A stretch of DNA of 64,000 nt, taken from assembly GCF_004886325.1 (NCBI RefSeq), contig NZ_QXFN01000001.1, positions 620,001-684,000 of the forward strand. The letters are read 5' to 3'. Below the pieces are notes generated by a model that saw only the letters and a list, made by a program, of their open reading frames with translations, ran no database searches and was not told the DNA's origin. This document shows, one piece after another, positions 25,476 through 35,231 of this stretch (position 1 is its first letter; each line of letters opens with the position of its first letter). The translations under genes were made by a program, and so were the position numbers. This DNA comes from Cellulomonas telluris (lineage in GTDB: Bacteria > Actinomycetota > Actinomycetes > Actinomycetales > Cellulomonadaceae).

Positions 25476-26164
25476 GGGGCCGCCGGCAGGACGACGTCGG
25501 TGCCCTCGGCGGTGACGCGCACGCCGCCGGGCACCACGGTGGCGGACGTGAGCACGACCCCCTCGGGCAGGCCCTCGACCGGCACCGGGATGCCGCTGGC
25601 GGCGTCGCCGAGCCCACCGGGCAGGTCCGTGAGGTCGAGCGCGCGCCGGCCGAGCCGGACGTCCACGAGGTCGACGAGCAGCGTGCCCTCCTCGACACGG
25701 GGCACGAGGCCGGCGGAGAGCGTGAGGCCGAGCACCTCGCCCGACGCGCGCAGCGCCTCGCCGTCGACGGCGAGGTCGACGTCGACCCCCGCGCGGTCGG
25801 CGACGACCTGCTGGAGCGACTCCGGCGGGAGGGTGGCCTCCACGCGCGCGTGCCCCACGGTGTGCGGGGCCTCGAGGCCGACGTCGCGGGCGCGGACGCT
25901 CACGTCGGTGGCGTCGACGCCCTCGAGCGTGACGCCGGCGGCGGTGGCGTCGACGTCACCGAGCGACCGCGTGAGCAGCTGCGTGAGGAACGGGAACCCG
26001 TGGATCGTCACGTCCGGCTCGCCGACGACGTCGAGCTGCTGGGTGACGACCTCGGCGGCCCTGTCCTCGGCCATGCCGAGCGCCGCACGGTCCACGACGA
26101 CCGCGGCACCCGCGAGGACGACGAGGGTGACGACCGTGCCGACCACCGCTCTCCTGGCTCCCAT
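25472..26164 (-). CDS. DUF2993 family secreted or anchored protein
   Basis: 230 residues with an N-terminal hydrophobic helix (VVGTVVTLVVLAGAAVVVDRAAL) and a mature part of repeated beta strands. LTRSLGDVDATAAGVTLEGVDATDVSVRARDV is characteristic of DUF2993 (LmeA-like) proteins, of which mycobacterial LmeA affects lipomannan length and binds phospholipids. The GGGAGGG ribosome site is very close to the ATG. First gene of the DUF2993-M50-ThrE unit. The lipid-binding role is known for relatives only. Confidence 0.85.
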   Translation of the reverse strand: MGARRAVVGTVVTLVVLAGAAVVVDRAALGMAEDRAAEVVTQQLDVVGEPDVTIHGFPFLTQLLTRSLGDVDATAAGVTLEGVDATDVSVRARDVGLEAPHTVGHARVEATLPPESLQQVVADRAGVDVDLAVDGEALRASGEVLGLTLSAGLVPRVEEGTLLVDLVDVRLGRRALDLTDLPGGLGDAASGIPVPVEGLPEGVVLTSATVVPGGVRVTAEGTDVVLPAAP

Positions 26165-26270
26165 GACCCTCCCGTCGCCCCCGTCCGTCCGTGTGCGGCG
26201 CTCACGGTACGGGCTGCGCGGGGCCCGCGCCGGTCTGCCCCACCGCCGGCGCGATCAGGACCGCCATTGA

Positions 26271-26286
26271 TGTGGTCTACGTCACA
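26271..26286. promoter_or_regulatory. CRP/GlxR-like site TGTGG-N6-TCACA
   Basis: TGTGGTCTACGTCACA differs at one position from the actinobacterial CRP/GlxR consensus TGTGA-N6-TCACA. A possible -10 (TAGGCT, 26296-26301) follows, placing the site near -30 of the gene starting at 26328, and 107 bp before the divergent DUF2993 gene. Binding is inferred from the match alone. Confidence 0.45.
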
Positions 26287-26327
26287 ACGGCGACCTAGGC
26301 TGGAGGGCGACTCACGAGGGACGCGCG

Positions 26328-26744
26328 ATGAACTGGGCACTCCTCCTGCTGTGCGCCGCCGCACCGACGGTGGTGCTGACTGCCGTCTGGTCCCTGATCC
26401 CCTCGCCGGACGAGCCCCCGCGCTGGCGGGCGGCGCTCGCCGGGCGGCTGGAGCGGACGGCGGCTCGGCTGCGCCGTGAGCGGCCCGCGGCGGAGGACCC
26501 GTTCAGCACCTTGAGGGTGCAGCAGCGGCTCGGGGTCGTGGCGAACCACGTGCGCCAGCTGGAGGCGGACCAGCACACGTTCGCCCGGGCCGAGCGGATC
26601 ATCGCCTCGCAGCTCGCGTACGACCAGCTCCTCGCCGAGGCGTGCCGGATGGCCGGTGTGGAGGTGCGCCCGGCGGCGAAGGGCGACCCCGCCGAGCGGT
26701 TCCGCGAGGAGGTGGAGCTGGCCTCGCGCGGCTGGACCTGGTGA
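26328..26744 (+). CDS. Hypothetical single-TM protein
   Basis: 138 residues, with an N-terminal membrane helix MNWALLLLCAAAPTVVLTAVW followed by a charged helical domain that includes a heptad-like stretch (LRVQQRLGVVANHVRQLEADQHTFARAERIIASQLAYDQLLAEACRMA). GAGGGA lies 9 nt before the ATG. No recognised family. A CRP-like site and a TAGGCT -10 element precede it. Confidence 0.75.
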   Translation: MNWALLLLCAAAPTVVLTAVWSLIPSPDEPPRWRAALAGRLERTAARLRRERPAAEDPFSTLRVQQRLGVVANHVRQLEADQHTFARAERIIASQLAYDQLLAEACRMAGVEVRPAAKGDPAERFREEVELASRGWTW

Positions 26745-26762
26745 CCCGGCCGCGTCTGCGTC

Positions 26763-29700
26763 TCAGCCCGCCAGGACGGTGAGCGTGCTCGGACCCGCCG
26801 GGGTCGGGCGCACCTCGATCCGGTCGGCGACCGCCTGCTTGAGCGCCTCGACGTGGGACACGACGCCGACGACGCGGCCGCCGGCCCGCAGCCGCCCGAG
26901 CTCGGCGAGCACCTGGTCGAGCACGTGCGGGTCGAGCGTGCCGAACCCCTCGTCGACGAAGAGCGTGCCGAGCTCGACGCCGCCCGCCTCCGCGGTCACC
27001 ACGTCGGCCATGCCGAGCGCGAGGCACAGCGAGACGTAGAACGTCTCGCCGCCGGACAGGGTGCGCGGGTCGCGCGCCTGCTCGGTGCGGTGGTCGAGCA
27101 CGCGCATCGACAGCCCGGTGGTCCGGGTGCGGACGTCCTCCTTGGCCTCGCTGCGCGCGAGCTCGTAGCGGCCGTCGGACATCACGCGCAGACGGTCGTT
27201 GGCGGCGTCGACGACGTCCTCGAAGCGGCGCGCCAGGACGTACGTCGCGAGGGAGAGGGCGTGGGCGTTGTCCCCGCTCGTGCCGGCGGCCAGGCCGGCC
27301 ATGCGTGCCACGGGCAGCGCCGCCTCCGTCCGGTCCTCGAGCTCCCGGGCGGCGGAGCGGACGGCGCCGCCCGCGCGGCGTGCGTCCTCCGCCCGCTCGT
27401 GGGCGACACGCGCGCGCCCGGCGAGGTCGTCGGCGACCGCCCGGGCCGACCGCTCGGCCGTGCGGGCGGTGTCGACGTCCGCCGTCGCGTCCTCGGGCAG
27501 GTCCCGCAGGGCGGGGTCGGCGAGCCCGTCGGCGACGCGCGCCGACTCCTGCGCCCACCGCTGCACGTCGCGCTCGAGCGACGCCAGCGCGGGCGGGGCC
27601 AGCCACGCCGTACGCGCGGAGCGTGCGTCGGCGAAGCCGTGCTCGGCGAGACCCGTCATGAGCTCGGCCAGGCGACGGCCGGTGTCGCGGGCGGCCGCGT
27701 CCTCGGCCGTGAGCGCGTCGAGCAGGTCCTGCGCGACGTCGGCCCGCGCGACGAGCGCGGCGTGCCGGGCGGCGACGGTGGGGTACGTGCCGCGGCCCTC
27801 GACGACCTCGACCTCGGTGCGGGCGAGCGCGTCGCGCTGGGCGTCGAGCGCGGCCTCGGCGGCGGCGACCTGCCGCGCCCGCTCCTCGCGCCGCTCGCGG
27901 CGGGCGTGCGTCGCGGTGTCGAAGCGGTCGAGCTCCGCGTCGAGCCGGTCGGCCTCGGCAGCGGCGGCGCGGGCGGCCGCGGCCTCCGCGCGCGCGGATG
28001 CGAGCGCCTCGCGTGCGGCGGCCTCGTCGACGTCCCCCACGCGCCCGCGCAGGGAGGCGACCCGCTCGGCGGCGGCGGCCTCGGCGGCGCTCGCCGCGGC
28101 GAGCCGCTGCTCGGCCGCCACCCGCGCCTCCTCCGCCGCCGCGACCTGCTCGGCCGTCACGTGGTCGGCGTCGAGCGCGGCCTTGCTCGGGTGCTCGACG
28201 GCGCCGCACACGGGGCACGCGTCCCCGTCGCCCAGCCCGGCCGCGAGCTCGCCGGCGAGCCCGGCCACCCGCGCCGTGCGCAGCGTCGCCTCCGTCGTCA
28301 CCGCCGCGTGCGCGTCCCGCGCGGCGGAGGTACGGGCGGCGAGCACGCGCTCGTGCTCCTTCTCGGCGTCCCGCAGGGCGGTGACCTCGCGCAGCGCCTG
28401 TTCCGCGGCGGTGGCACGGGCGTCGCACGTGGCGCACGTCGCGCCGTGGCTGCGGGCGTTGTCGCGCTCCGCGACGAGCGCCGCGCGTGCCTCCGGCCGG
28501 GCCGCGAGCCAGACGTCGTGGGCCTCGACCTCGGCCCGCAGGTCGTCGATCGCGGTGCCGGCGTCCCGCACCGCACGGCGTCGGCCGTCCAGCTCCTCCT
28601 CGACCGCGACGAGACGGCGCAGCGCGCTCGCCTCGTCGGCCGCCGCGGCGCGTGCGCCCGCCACGTGCGCGCGCCACGCGCCCGTGGCCGCCTCGCCGGG
28701 GCCGGTCCCCGGGTGCTCCGGCACCACGAGGTCGGCACCGAACAGCGCGCCCTCCCCGCCGTCCGCGGGCACGTCCGCCGTCGTCCCGACCGTCTCGCGC
28801 AGCGCCTCCTGCACCGCGGGGACGGGCCGCAGGTCCTCCGGCGCCGCGTCCACGACCGCCAGGAGCGCCTTGCGGGCCCCCGCCCAGGCCGTCGCGGCGT
28901 CGTCCGCGCCCAGCAGCAGCGGACGCACGGCGGCCGCGGCGCGGGCGGACGCAAGTCGCAGGACGTCGGCCTCGTGCGCGGGCCGCGCGTCCTCGAGCCG
29001 CGCGAGGTCGGCCCGCAGCGCGGACCGGCGGGTGAGCAGCGCGGCGGTGGCGACCGCCTCGTCGCACGCCCGGCGCGCGGCGTCCCACGCGTCGGCGGCC
29101 GCGGCGGCCTGCGTCGCCAACGCGGTGGCCGACTCCGCGAGCCGCGCGACGACGCCGTCGACGACCGCGGTCACGCGCGCCGCCGGTCCCTCGGTGCCGG
29201 TGCCCGCAGCGGCGGCCGCCTCGGCCAGGTCGGCGCGCAGGCCGTCCGACGCCTCGGCGTCGAGGCCGCACGCGCCCACGAGCTGCGCGGCCGTGCCCTG
29301 CAGCGCCGACCGGGCCGCCTCGACGGCCCGGTCGGCCTCGCGCCGCATCTGGGCGAGCTGCTGCTGCACCTGCTCGTACACGGCCGTGCCGAAGATCTTC
29401 TGCAGCAGACCGCGCCGGTCCTCGGGGTTCGCGCGCAGGAACCGCGCGAACTCGCCCTGGGGCAGCACGATCGTCTGGACGAACTGCGCGCGGTCCAGCC
29501 CGACCACGCGCTGCAGCTCGTGCCCGACCTCGTCCAGGCGCGCGCTCACGAGCTCGCCGACGACGTCCAGCGCCTCGGGCCCGCCCGTGCAGTCGACGTC
29601 CGCGGGCAGCCGCCACAGCCGCGCGCTCGCCTGCGCCGTCGTCGTGCCGGCACCCCGCCGCTTCGCGCGCTGGTAGGCCGGGGTGCGGCGCACCCGGTAG

Positions 29701-29966
29701 ACGCCGGACGGCACCTCGAAGACGAGGTCGACGACGGACTCCGTGTCCGGCGCCGCGTACGCGGACCGCAGGCGCTCGTCGCTCGCGTCCGCCCCGGCGA
29801 CCTTGCCGTAGAGGGCGAACACGACCGCGTCGATGAGCGTCGACTTGCCGGCGCCCGTCGGGCCGTCGAGCAGGAACAGCCCGGCGGCGCCGAGCGCGGT
29901 GAAGTCGACGGTGTGGCGCGCGGCGAACGGGCCCACGGCCTGCACCGTGAGGGAGCGCAGGTGCAT
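26763..29966 (-). CDS. sbcC: Exonuclease subunit SbcC
   Basis: 1067 residues, normal for the SMC-like nuclease subunit. N-terminal MHLRSLTVQAVGPFAARHTVDF and Walker A GPTGAGKST (about 35), the Q-loop region QTIVLPQGEFARFLRA near 165, long Ala/Arg/Glu coiled coils, and the zinc hook CPVCGAVEHP near 583. The C-terminal ATPase half has LSGGETFYVSLCLALGMADV and Walker B TLFVDEGFGTLDPHVLD. With SbcD it opens and degrades hairpins and DNA ends. An additional CATC motif is present near 511 within the coiled coil. The ATG shares one base with the sbcD stop (TGATG). Confidence 0.96.
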   Translation of the reverse strand: MHLRSLTVQAVGPFAARHTVDFTALGAAGLFLLDGPTGAGKSTLIDAVVFALYGKVAGADASDERLRSAYAAPDTESVVDLVFEVPSGVYRVRRTPAYQRAKRRGAGTTTAQASARLWRLPADVDCTGGPEALDVVGELVSARLDEVGHELQRVVGLDRAQFVQTIVLPQGEFARFLRANPEDRRGLLQKIFGTAVYEQVQQQLAQMRREADRAVEAARSALQGTAAQLVGACGLDAEASDGLRADLAEAAAAAGTGTEGPAARVTAVVDGVVARLAESATALATQAAAAADAWDAARRACDEAVATAALLTRRSALRADLARLEDARPAHEADVLRLASARAAAAVRPLLLGADDAATAWAGARKALLAVVDAAPEDLRPVPAVQEALRETVGTTADVPADGGEGALFGADLVVPEHPGTGPGEAATGAWRAHVAGARAAAADEASALRRLVAVEEELDGRRRAVRDAGTAIDDLRAEVEAHDVWLAARPEARAALVAERDNARSHGATCATCDARATAAEQALREVTALRDAEKEHERVLAARTSAARDAHAAVTTEATLRTARVAGLAGELAAGLGDGDACPVCGAVEHPSKAALDADHVTAEQVAAAEEARVAAEQRLAAASAAEAAAAERVASLRGRVGDVDEAAAREALASARAEAAAARAAAAEADRLDAELDRFDTATHARRERREERARQVAAAEAALDAQRDALARTEVEVVEGRGTYPTVAARHAALVARADVAQDLLDALTAEDAAARDTGRRLAELMTGLAEHGFADARSARTAWLAPPALASLERDVQRWAQESARVADGLADPALRDLPEDATADVDTARTAERSARAVADDLAGRARVAHERAEDARRAGGAVRSAARELEDRTEAALPVARMAGLAAGTSGDNAHALSLATYVLARRFEDVVDAANDRLRVMSDGRYELARSEAKEDVRTRTTGLSMRVLDHRTEQARDPRTLSGGETFYVSLCLALGMADVVTAEAGGVELGTLFVDEGFGTLDPHVLDQVLAELGRLRAGGRVVGVVSHVEALKQAVADRIEVRPTPAGPSTLTVLAG

Positions 29967-31150
29967 CAGGCGCTCCGCTCGCCGGCGAGGACCTGCTCGT
30001 ACGCGCGCCGCAGCACGTGCACCTCCGCCTCGGTGGGCGCCGCGCCCGTCACGTGGGCGACGAAGTCGGCCGCGACCTCGACGGGGTCCGCCGCCGACGT
30101 CACGACCGCGGCCCGCTCCGTGGTCCGTTCCGCGCCGTCCGGGCGGTGGTGCACGACGAGGGCGTGCGGGAAGCGCTCGCGCACGCGGCGGAACAGGTCG
30201 GCCGGCCGCGCGGGATCCGTCACGGTGACCCGCACCCAGGCGTCGGTGTGCCGTTCCCCGGCGGCACCCAGGAGGTCGTCCAGCGTCCCGGTCACCTCGG
30301 CGAGCCGGCGGGGGACGGGCGCCGGCACGAGCTCGGTCACCGGCTCCGGCCCGCCCAGGTCCACGAGCACCGACGACTTGCGCTGCCGCAGCTCGGAGAA
30401 CGAGTACGCGAGCGGCGAGCCCGAGTAGCGCAGCACCGTGCCCTCCGGCCCCGGCACCGACTGGGGGCCGTGCAGGTGGCCGAGCGCCACGTAGTCCGCG
30501 CCGGCGAACACGTCGGCGGTCACGTGGTCGACCCCGCCGACCCGGATGTCCCGCTCGGACTCGCTGGCCTGGCCGCCGACCACGAACGCGTGCGCCGCCA
30601 CGACCACCCGCGGCCGTGCTGCGCCGCCGTCGCGCCCGGCCAGGTCCGCGCGCACCCGCGCCATCGCGGCCGTCGTCACCGCCTGGTGCGACCGCGCGAG
30701 CGGCACCCGCACGCCGTCCGGTCCGTCCTCGCCGAGCGCGGTCCGGGCCGCGTCCGGGTCCAGGTAGGGGAGCCCGTAGACCAGCACGTCACCGTCGTCG
30801 GCGGGCAGCACGACCGGCTCCGCGAGCCGGGCGACGTGCGTGCGCAGCCGCACGCGCTCGCGCATGAGCGCGGCACCGAACCCCAGGCGCGTCGCCGAGT
30901 CGTGGTTGCCGGAGGTGACGACGACGGTCGCGTGCTCGGACAGGCGCGCGAGCACCTCGGAGAGCAGCGTCACGGCCTCCACCGGCGGGATCGCCCGGTC
31001 GTACACGTCCCCGGCGACGACGACCGCGTCGACCGCCTCGGCGCGCACCACGTCCACGAGGTGGTCCAGGTACGCGGCCTGGTGGTCCAGCAGGTCCACC
31101 CCGTGCAGGGTGCGGCCCAGGTGCCAGTCGGAGGTGTGCAGCAGCCGCAT
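29966..31150 (-). CDS. sbcD: Exonuclease subunit SbcD (metallophosphoesterase)
   Basis: 394 residues beginning MRLLHTSDWHLGRTLHG, the first metal-binding block (Asp, His) of Mre11/SbcD. VVAGDVYDRAIPP and VTSGNHDSATRLGFG supply further ligands, AHAFVVGG and ALGHLHGPQ the rest, and YSGSPLAYSFSE closes the catalytic domain. The C-terminal part caps and binds SbcC. It carries the nuclease activity of the SbcCD complex, which removes DNA-end structures using two Mn ions. Overlap with sbcC shows coupled expression. Confidence 0.96.
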   Translation of the reverse strand: MRLLHTSDWHLGRTLHGVDLLDHQAAYLDHLVDVVRAEAVDAVVVAGDVYDRAIPPVEAVTLLSEVLARLSEHATVVVTSGNHDSATRLGFGAALMRERVRLRTHVARLAEPVVLPADDGDVLVYGLPYLDPDAARTALGEDGPDGVRVPLARSHQAVTTAAMARVRADLAGRDGGAARPRVVVAAHAFVVGGQASESERDIRVGGVDHVTADVFAGADYVALGHLHGPQSVPGPEGTVLRYSGSPLAYSFSELRQRKSSVLVDLGGPEPVTELVPAPVPRRLAEVTGTLDDLLGAAGERHTDAWVRVTVTDPARPADLFRRVRERFPHALVVHHRPDGAERTTERAAVVTSAADPVEVAADFVAHVTGAAPTEAEVHVLRRAYEQVLAGERSA

Positions 31151-31234
31151 GCGGGCAACGTAACGGCGACCACCGACACGTCCGCGGCCGCCGCGCCCGG
31201 GCCGGTCGGCCCGGGGCTGTGACGTCGGCCGGGG

Positions 31235-31594
31235 TCAGCCCTCGTCGTCGGGGATGACGACGGACAGCCCGACCATGTCGAGCACCTCGCGCAGCACCCG
31301 GTGCGGGTCGCGCAGCGTGACGGGGATGCCGGCCTCGGAGGCGGCCAGGTGCAGCTGCAGCACGAAGGCGACGCCGGAGGAGTCGACGAACGTCGCCTCG
31401 GTCGCGTCGATCACCACGGGCAGGCCGCTCATGAGCGCCATCCCCATCGAGGCGCTCGCCTCGGCGCGCAGCGCGGCGTCGATCTCGCCGACCAGCCGGA
31501 CGACGGCGCGGCCGTCCTCGGGCTCGACGCGGATCGCGTGGACGGGTCGGGTCTCGCCCAGCTCGGGCGCGTGCGCGTCCCTCAGCTCGGTCAT
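31235..31594 (-). CDS. STAS-domain anti-sigma factor antagonist-like protein
   Basis: 119 residues from the ATG of MTELRDAHAPEL; the open frame upstream is unlikely to be translated. GEIDAALRAEASASMGMALMSGLPVVIDATEATFVDSSGVAFVLQLH is a typical STAS domain, with the phosphorylatable Ser in VDSSGV. Such proteins bind an anti-sigma kinase in partner-switching control of stress or development sigma factors. No RsbW-like kinase or sigma gene is adjacent, so partners are elsewhere. Confidence 0.88.
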   Translation of the reverse strand: MTELRDAHAPELGETRPVHAIRVEPEDGRAVVRLVGEIDAALRAEASASMGMALMSGLPVVIDATEATFVDSSGVAFVLQLHLAASEAGIPVTLRDPHRVLREVLDMVGLSVVIPDDEG

Positions 31595-31793
31595 GGGCGT
31601 GGGTTCTCCTCGTGCGTGCGTCGGCGTCGGCACGTCGCTGGACCGGCTCGACGGCGCCGCAACGTTACCCGTGCACCCCCCGTACGTCTCGTCGAACGCC
31701 GTGGGCCGTCCGGACGTTCCCGGACGGGGCAGCCGCCCCGGGGGCCGCGGGTGCGCGCCGACGTCGGGCCTGGTCAGCGCGTCGGCCGGTGCG

Positions 31794-32297
31794 TCACTCC
31801 GGGTCGGTGACGTCCGCCACGGTCGCCCCCAGCACCCGGACGAGGTCGTCCCCCGCCAGCGTGAGGCCGACCCCGTGCCCGCCCCCGCCGATCGACACGC
31901 GCCGGCCGGGGACGCGGCTGTCCGCGACGACCGGCAGCGGCCGGGTCGTGCCGAACGGCGTGATCGTCCCGCGCTCGTAGCCGGTGACCGCGAGGGCCGT
32001 CGCGGCGTCGGGCATCGACATGCGGTTGACCCCCAGCAGCGCCCGCAGCCGCGGCCAGGCGATGGTCCGCCCGCCGGGCACGAGCACGAGGACGTGGTCG
32101 TCCTCGCCCCGCCGCACGACGAGCGTCTTCAGCAGGTCCTCCGGGGCGATGCCGCGCGCCGCCGCGGCCTCGGCCAGCGAGGACACGCGCCCGTGGCGGG
32201 TGCGCTCGTAGGGCACGCCCGCCGCGGCGACCGCCTCGGCGGCACGCCGCTCGGCCTCCGTGCGGAGCTCCTGGTCCGGTTCCGCCTGCTCGCTCAC
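31794..32297 (-). CDS. YbaK/EbsC-family aminoacyl-tRNA deacylase
   Basis: 167 residues from a GTG. The YbaK/ProX fold is seen in ERTRHGRVSSLAEAAAARGIAPEDLLKTLVVRRGEDDHVLVLVPGGRTI, with the conserved Lys of LLKTLV that positions the substrate, and YERGTITPFGTTRPLPVVAD, whose GxxxPFG loop marks the active site. Family members remove misacylated amino acids (for example Cys) from tRNA-Pro. It follows 14 bp after the proline-rich membrane protein and is co-directional with the ABC-F gene. Confidence 0.9.
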   Translation of the reverse strand: MSEQAEPDQELRTEAERRAAEAVAAAGVPYERTRHGRVSSLAEAAAARGIAPEDLLKTLVVRRGEDDHVLVLVPGGRTIAWPRLRALLGVNRMSMPDAATALAVTGYERGTITPFGTTRPLPVVADSRVPGRRVSIGGGGHGVGLTLAGDDLVRVLGATVADVTDPE

Positions 32298-32311
32298 CGG
32301 TCCACGGTAGG

Positions 32312-32767
32312 TCAGGACGGCAGCCCCAGGACGAGGGCGACGGCGGCGAGCGGCACGACGACCACGGCGACAGCGCCCGCGACGAGCCACCGGGCCAGAC
32401 GTGACCGTGCGGGCGGCGGGGTGACGGCGGGCGCGCGCCGGGCGAACGCCGCCACCCAGTCGTGCTCCGGCGTCCACCGCTGCTCCGGCGACGGGGCGGG
32501 CTGCGGGATCCAGGCGGGCTCCGGCCACCAGGTCGCCTCCGGCCCGCGGTCGGGGGCCGGCCCCGGGCCGTGCCACCGGGCCGGCGCCGGGCGGTCCTCG
32601 CCGACGCGGCGCGGCGCGGAGCCGCGGGGGGCGTCGGCCGGCCACCGTGCTGCGGCGCCACCGGCGGGCGGGGGCGTGCGCGAGACGTCGTCCGCCCAGG
32701 CCCGGGCGTGCGCGTCCCGGGGCTGGCGGGGGCCGTCGTGCGGCGGGGGCCAGGGCGCGTCGAGCAC
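32312..32767 (-). CDS. Proline/tryptophan-rich tail-anchored membrane protein
   Basis: 151 residues from a GTG chosen for its GGAGG 6-7 nt upstream; the frame is open further 5' without a better start. The first 120 residues are disordered and rich in Pro, Arg, Ala and Trp (PEATWWPEPAWIPQPAPS), followed by one C-terminal helix ARWLVAGAVAVVVVPLAAVALVLGL. No recognised family. Sandwiched between the ABC-F and YbaK genes on the same strand. Confidence 0.6.
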   Translation of the reverse strand: MLDAPWPPPHDGPRQPRDAHARAWADDVSRTPPPAGGAAARWPADAPRGSAPRRVGEDRPAPARWHGPGPAPDRGPEATWWPEPAWIPQPAPSPEQRWTPEHDWVAAFARRAPAVTPPPARSRLARWLVAGAVAVVVVPLAAVALVLGLPS

Positions 32768-32868
32768 GGCGGTCCTCCCGTCGTCGGCGTCGGTGATCCG
32801 GACGAATCGCCCAGGCGTCCAGCATGCCGTGCCCCGGGGGCCGTCGCGCACCGATCCACCCGATCGGG

Positions 32869-34503
<1,635 letters not shown>

Positions 34504-34520
34504 GCGATCACCACCTGCGG

Positions 34521-34551
34521 GCACCCGGAGCGCGTGGGGCTCGACGGGTGC
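34521..34551 (-). promoter_or_regulatory. Leader hairpin just upstream of the ABC-F ribosome-binding site
   Basis: Arms gcacccg (34521-34527) and cgggtgc (34545-34551) pair perfectly, continued inside by gagc/gctc around a 7-nt loop. The structure ends 17 nt before the ABC-F start, beside AGGTGG. With the short upstream frame it could work as an attenuator sensitive to ribosome stalling; no U tract follows, so the mechanism (translational or Rho-type) is open. Confidence 0.5.
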
Positions 34552-34581
34552 GGGGAGTCGGACGGGACTCGGGGCAGGGGT

Positions 34582-34593
34582 TCAGATCAGCAC
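34582..34593 (-). CDS. Three-codon leader frame (GTG CTG ATC TGA), leaderless
   Basis: GTG CTG ATC TGA begins exactly 7 nt downstream of the -10 TACCGT, the expected transcription start, so the mRNA would begin with its start codon. Encodes Met-Leu-Ile. Minimal frames read by antibiotic-sensitive ribosomes are a known way to control ABC-F genes. Translation of this one is inferred from position only. Confidence 0.5.
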   Translation of the reverse strand: MLI

Positions 34594-34636
34594 GGGACCA
34601 CGGTAGGCGGAGGACGGCGGGGTCGCACCCTGTTTT
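34593..34636 (-). promoter_or_regulatory. WblC/WhiB7-type promoter of the ABC-F gene
   Basis: On the minus strand: an isolated AAAA (34633-34636) in a GC-rich context, 4 bp, the -35 GTGCGA (34623-34628), a 17-bp spacer, the -10 TACCGT (34600-34605) and a start at 34593. An A tract 3-5 bp before a TTGC-like -35 is the hallmark of WhiB7/WblC-dependent promoters, which are switched on by translation-inhibiting drugs. Confidence 0.6.
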
Positions 34637-34660
34637 CCGCGGGGCCGCGGGCGGTCCCGG

Positions 34661-35221
34661 TCAGGCGGTGCGGCCCGGCGCGCCCACGAGCGCGCGCACG
34701 GCGTCCTCCGTCAGCGCGCGGTCGAACGGGTCGTCGTCGAGCGCCCGGTGCAGGGAGAGGCCCTCGATGAGCGCGTCGAGCCGGCGCGTCACCTGCGGGT
34801 CGAAGTGCCGCGCGAGCTCCTGCCGGCTGCGCGCCATCCACGCGGTCGTGATCGCGCGGTAGCGCGGGTCGCGCGCGGCCAGCGTGTACAGCTCGTACAT
34901 GACGACACGCTCGCCGTCGGTGCGTGGGTCGGACAGCTCGTGGACGAGGTCGACGACGGCCGCGACCGCCTCGTCGCGGTCGCGCGCGGCACCCAGGAAC
35001 TCGGCGAACCGCTCGGCGCTGCGGTCGGCGAACCGCGTGAACGCCTCGTGCAGCAGCTCGTCCATGCCGTCGAAGTGGTACGTCATCGACCCGAGGGGGA
35101 CGTCGGCGCGGGCCGCGACGCGCCGGTGCGAGACGCCGGCGACGCCGACCTCGGCGACGACCTCGAGCGTGACGTCGATCAGGCGGTCGCGGCGGCCGGG
35201 GTCCGTGCGGCGGGGCCTCAC
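34661..35221 (-). CDS. TetR-family transcriptional regulator
   Basis: 186 residues from a GTG with GGGAGG 5 nt upstream. The N-terminal DNA-binding domain is RDRLIDVTLEVVAEVGVAGVSHRRVAARADVPLGSMTYHFDGMDELLHEAF, with the recognition helix VPLGSMTYHF. The C-terminal helices form the ligand and dimer domain. It is encoded 10 bp after the acetyltransferase gene and probably controls that operon through the inverted repeat in its promoter. Ligand unknown. Confidence 0.92.
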   Translation of the reverse strand: MRPRRTDPGRRDRLIDVTLEVVAEVGVAGVSHRRVAARADVPLGSMTYHFDGMDELLHEAFTRFADRSAERFAEFLGAARDRDEAVAAVVDLVHELSDPRTDGERVVMYELYTLAARDPRYRAITTAWMARSRQELARHFDPQVTRRLDALIEGLSLHRALDDDPFDRALTEDAVRALVGAPGRTA

Positions 35222-35231
35222 GCGTCCTCCC

